Source: Dioscorea cayenensis subsp. rotundata
Lineage: Eukaryota > Streptophyta > Magnoliopsida > Dioscoreales > Dioscoreaceae
Direction: 5' to 3'
DNA: 64,000 nucleotides
Assembly: GCF_009730915.1 (NCBI RefSeq)
Contig: NC_052487.1
Location: 19,398,529 to 19,462,528 of the forward strand
Part shown: positions 60,691 through 64,000 of the stretch, piece by piece
How the letters are laid out: each line of letters starts with the position of its first letter
Position numbering within the stretch: the first letter of the stretch is position 1
Position numbers and translations under genes: made by a program
Notes under the pieces: model-generated
What the model was told of the DNA's origin: nothing
The model's input: the letters and a program-made list of their open reading frames with translations, nothing else
Databases searched by the model: none

Positions 60691-60906
60691 TGACAAGTTA
60701 ACCGGGTAGGCTAGTGATAGAGAAGAGAGGCCATATATAATATACAGCAAAAGGAAATCAGAATAGCATATGTCTTTTGCTATCAAGAGAAACCATAATT
60801 GCAGCATCAAGAGACCACTGGCTTATTTTAGCTGAGCCGTGAGACCATTGGCTTCATCGTGAGAGACTTTCCAGGCGACTCCATCCTCTTTAGGCCTTCA
60901 CGTAGT

Positions 60907-61202
60907 CATTTCACTCATGGCCACAAATATTTATAATTTTATCGCTATGTTACAAATAGCACAAAAATCACTTAATTTTCAGTTAGCATGTGAGTAATGA
61001 GCGTGTTTTAAAGCGTTTCAGGTGAGTTTCGCGATGCTGGCGTTGATATCGAGCTAACTTGGAGCCTGAAACTACTTTAAAAATGCACTATTATAGCCAC
61101 GTACTGATCGGAGAAAAAGCTTAAGTGGGCTTTTCATATACTAAAAAAAGTTTTGTACTACAATATTATAAAGTGCAAACATTTATGACCATGAGTGAAA
61201 TG
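60907..61202. mobile_element. MITE, ~296 bp
   Basis: The left end CATTTCACTCATGGCCACAA and the right end (reverse complement) CATTTCACTCATGGTCATAA are inverted, continuing as AATATTT / ATGTTTGC. Non-coding. No clear target duplication, so the superfamily is open. Confidence 0.7.
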
Positions 61203-64000
61203 AACACCTTCACGCTCCCGAATGAGCTCTTCGAGAGAATCTGACGCAGTGAGAGATTTAAAGACTCAAATTGACTGGGAACTCGATATTGGAGGTAAGA
61301 TGATATCTCTCTCGAGTAATCCTTTGTTTTTGGTTTGTTTTGGTTCTTATTTCGTTTGAATTTGTGAAATTTGTGATTGTTATCTTGAAATTTGTCATTA
61401 AGGTTTGTTGAGTTTAATTCCAGTTCAATACAGTTGGTTTTTGTTATTCATTTTTATGTGATGTGTTTGATTTGCATTGCTAGTAGTGTAATCCAGGAAT
61501 GTTTATTTCGTGATTTTTGTTTTGGTTTATTTACTTTTTTTTTCATTGTATGATTATTAATTTTTAATTATCTTTTTGCATGCACCAAGTTAAATATGCC
61601 AATTTTTCCTATTTTTAGGGTTTTGTTAATCATATTGCCTACTTTTTGATATATATATTCTCCTACATATTTAATTGATTTTTAATTCTCTGTTCAGCTT
61701 TTAAGTTTAGTAAGCAATGTGTTAGTTACATGCGTTTATGAAATGCATTGAACCTTGCAAGTTTCATGTGTATGACATTGGCTTAGTATCATGAGTTACA
61801 ATATCCTTAGAAATTTGATTTTGTAACCTGAATCTGAAAGTTCAACCAAATTGTATTATTCTGAACATTAATTTTTTTTTTGAGAAAATTGTAACTATTT
61901 AATGGGCAAGGGTAAATGTTTAATGTGAAGTTTGGACAAGAGTTATTCTTAACTTCATCTTAAATGTATTCTTAACCAATTGTATTAAATTTTCATACAT
62001 TGATCTGTTTCTAATTAAATTTATTTGTTAATATTTAGGTATTATGGTGTATTTTGTTCTTCCGGATGTCATATAATTGGATTAACATTTTGAAAACTAA
62101 TAACCCAATGCGGATTGGCGAGCAAGGAACAAGCCCAGATGAAAAGGATTTTACCTATTGCCTCCTATGAGATATTGGGGTTGATGTTCTCTATATCTTT
62201 ATCGTTGGCGAGTCATTACAGGTTGCTTTCAGCATACTAGTAGGTAAGAAAGCCACCCGGGGACAGAAGTTTGTACAACAACATCCGATATTGAAGTGGT
62301 TCTTGTATTTGGCCGTAGAATTTGTGCTTAGTGTTATTATTCTACTATTTGTGATATTGTTTGGTATAATGCAGTTACATTTGATGTATGCACCTATCAT
62401 CAGTATCACTCCTATCCCTTTTCCAATATTGGTAGTGTTTTTTTTTTCTTAAGTCTTATCAGTCTGTTAGTGTGTGAAGTATGTTTGGGATATTTTTGTA
62501 CTAGCTAGCTGGCCAAAGCACAATATATTCTAGGTGGTGTGATGAGTGGTTGGAATTAATATGTTGTTAAGTTGAAGTGTTTGTAGACTTTATTTTATGA
62601 AATGATATTGGCATTTGATAGATTTATATTTAAATAAATTACATTCTATAATTCATATCATCTATGCTATTTTATAATCGACTATTAAATTATTTATTCG
62701 GCTTTGTAGTAACTTTTGTATCAACAAAATGAGCAGTAGGATAGTTTTGTAATATTTACATTCCACAGTAAAAATACAAGGCCTCATTTGATAAGAGATT
62801 TAAAATAAAATTTTACTATTTCTAAGAAGCCTTTTTTTTCATATCATAAATAAATAAATAGCATTTGAAACAGATTAATTTGTCTTTAAATCTCATCACA
62901 TTTAAAAAATAAATTAATTATTTTATTTCATTAATCTATACAAAGGCTATTTTAATTAATAAATTAATTTATATACAAAAATGTTCATAACAAAAATACT
63001 CATAAGTAATCAATAATATCACCAAACTCATCAACTTTGTCAACATCAATAGTATTATAACATGTAGTTGAACAAATGCCACCTTTTCTATTGGGTGACG
63101 AGTTGCTGATAAATACCACCAGCACAAGCGCCTCATTATGCATGAATCTCTACCAAGCCTTTTCAAATAATGTGTGATTAACCTGCCAATCACTAGTTTC
63201 CAAAAGTTACTGAAACTTAATTAGAATCTGCTACAAAATTTTAATGAACATGAGGCTTTCATAGAATTACTAAACAACATGTATATTAAAACACATTTCG
63301 ATTTAGTTTATGAACTTACCATGTAATATAAACTCACATCTATGTATGAAAAGCTAAATCTAGCTATCAATTGACATTTTACCAGTGAACAACCAAATTG
63401 TAAAAATATTATACAGTGACCATTTACAGAAGGCATGCAAGGAGGCAAACATAATGATTATATATATATATTGTATCATATTTATAGCAACATATACAAC
63501 CAGAATAAATTCTTACATTATTGCTTATACTATGGCTAGCAAAACATAAACTCAAAAGCAAGGATGATACATATAAAACCAATTTTGCTTAAACAATTAA
63601 AACAACCATTTATCCATCAAGCTTACATATAAAGATAGAAAATTATGAAGAGAATAATTCTCAAGGTTGAATAAATGATAGGTACTTATAAACTTGACAA
63701 ATACACCTAATTTACATTAGATGTACACTAGTAATGATGGTCAATGCACTTCACAGTATATCTATATATTAGGAAGAGAATCCCGCTCAAGGCTGAATAA
63801 ATGATGTTTGAGTTAAAAAAAATGACCATCATAGTAATCTACAAAAAGGAGAAACAAGATGCATGAAATAAATTTGATGTGTTTAACACATTAATAAGTA
63901 AATCACATAGCAAATAGCAATGATAGATCTAAAAAAAAGACAGTTGCTTCATATTTAAAATAAATTCATCGAGCAAGTGTGTGGAGTAGAGTTTTTCAAG
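61203..64000. other. Region without a recognisable gene
   Basis: At 61230-61300 there is leader-like sequence ending GGAGGTAAGATG, a possible splice donor. At 62110-62455 two plus-strand frames (MRIGEQGTSPDEKDFTYCLL, then a hydrophobic frame with ILLFVILFGIMQL) suggest a broken membrane-protein fragment. At 62990-63190 a minus-strand patch (SPNRKGGICSTTCYNTI) looks exon-like. None has a start, a family or supporting splice structure that I can defend. The rest is AT-rich. Confidence 0.3.

Noticed and set aside
62110-62455. Candidate membrane-protein gene
   Set aside because: Frames change without splice sites, no start in the hydrophobic frame, and no family recognised; kept only as a low-confidence note.

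Overview
This is eukaryotic nuclear DNA from a flowering plant. The genes have GT-AG introns and encode plant-only families (plant MPP-alpha, a NAC factor, 3-ketoacyl-CoA synthase, VSP-type acid phosphatases). The intergenic DNA is AT-rich, with many (TA)n tracts and nested plant transposons. The species cannot be fixed from sequence alone. One run of exactly 1000 N (33707-34706) is an assembly gap.

Layout. 1-12.4 kb is gene-dense: a probable 5' exon of a minus-strand transcript (about 575-690), a deSI/PPPDE peptidase gene (+, 3429-6472) and the alpha subunit of mitochondrial processing peptidase (-, 7391-11837), with a five-copy ~87-bp tandem repeat just upstream. 12.4-17 kb is AT-rich and gene-free, with a MITE. 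17.3-19.0 kb holds a NAC075-type transcription factor (+). 20-24 kb holds a CACTA fragment with a subterminal repeat array and one arm of a direct duplication. 24.5-25.9 kb holds a KCS3/KCS12-like 3-ketoacyl-CoA synthase (+). 27.5-29.1 kb holds the second duplication arm and a LINE remnant. 29.8-39.3 kb holds two convergent class-B (VSP-like) HAD acid phosphatases, separated by a CACTA element with the gap and by a MITE. 40-42.2 kb is a MULE with ~200-bp terminal inverted repeats and exon-like filler. 42.8-45.3 kb is an AT-rich repeat array containing a Stowaway MITE. 45.3-49.1 kb is a complete solo LTR with target-site duplication. 49.2-53 kb holds a Harbinger-like element and an inverted pair of small intronless ORFs; one of them is split by a hAT element and by a second insert carrying an snRNA-type promoter. 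53.5-58.7 kb is a 5.2-kb MULE with long TIRs and a FAR1+SWIM gene that lacks the transposase core. 58.9-64 kb holds small MITEs and local duplications, with no gene I can name.

The host genes look like independent housekeeping or developmental genes: protein import, protein deSUMOylation/deubiquitination, secondary-wall transcription, cuticle lipid synthesis and extracellular or vacuolar phosphatase. I see no operon-like system and no clearly new pathway. The most notable items are the TIR-flanked FAR1-SWIM gene, the nested insertions in the duplicated small ORF, the precisely bounded solo LTR and hAT element, and many one-base indels in conserved exons. Most of these indels lie in homopolymers and look like uncorrected consensus errors rather than gene death.
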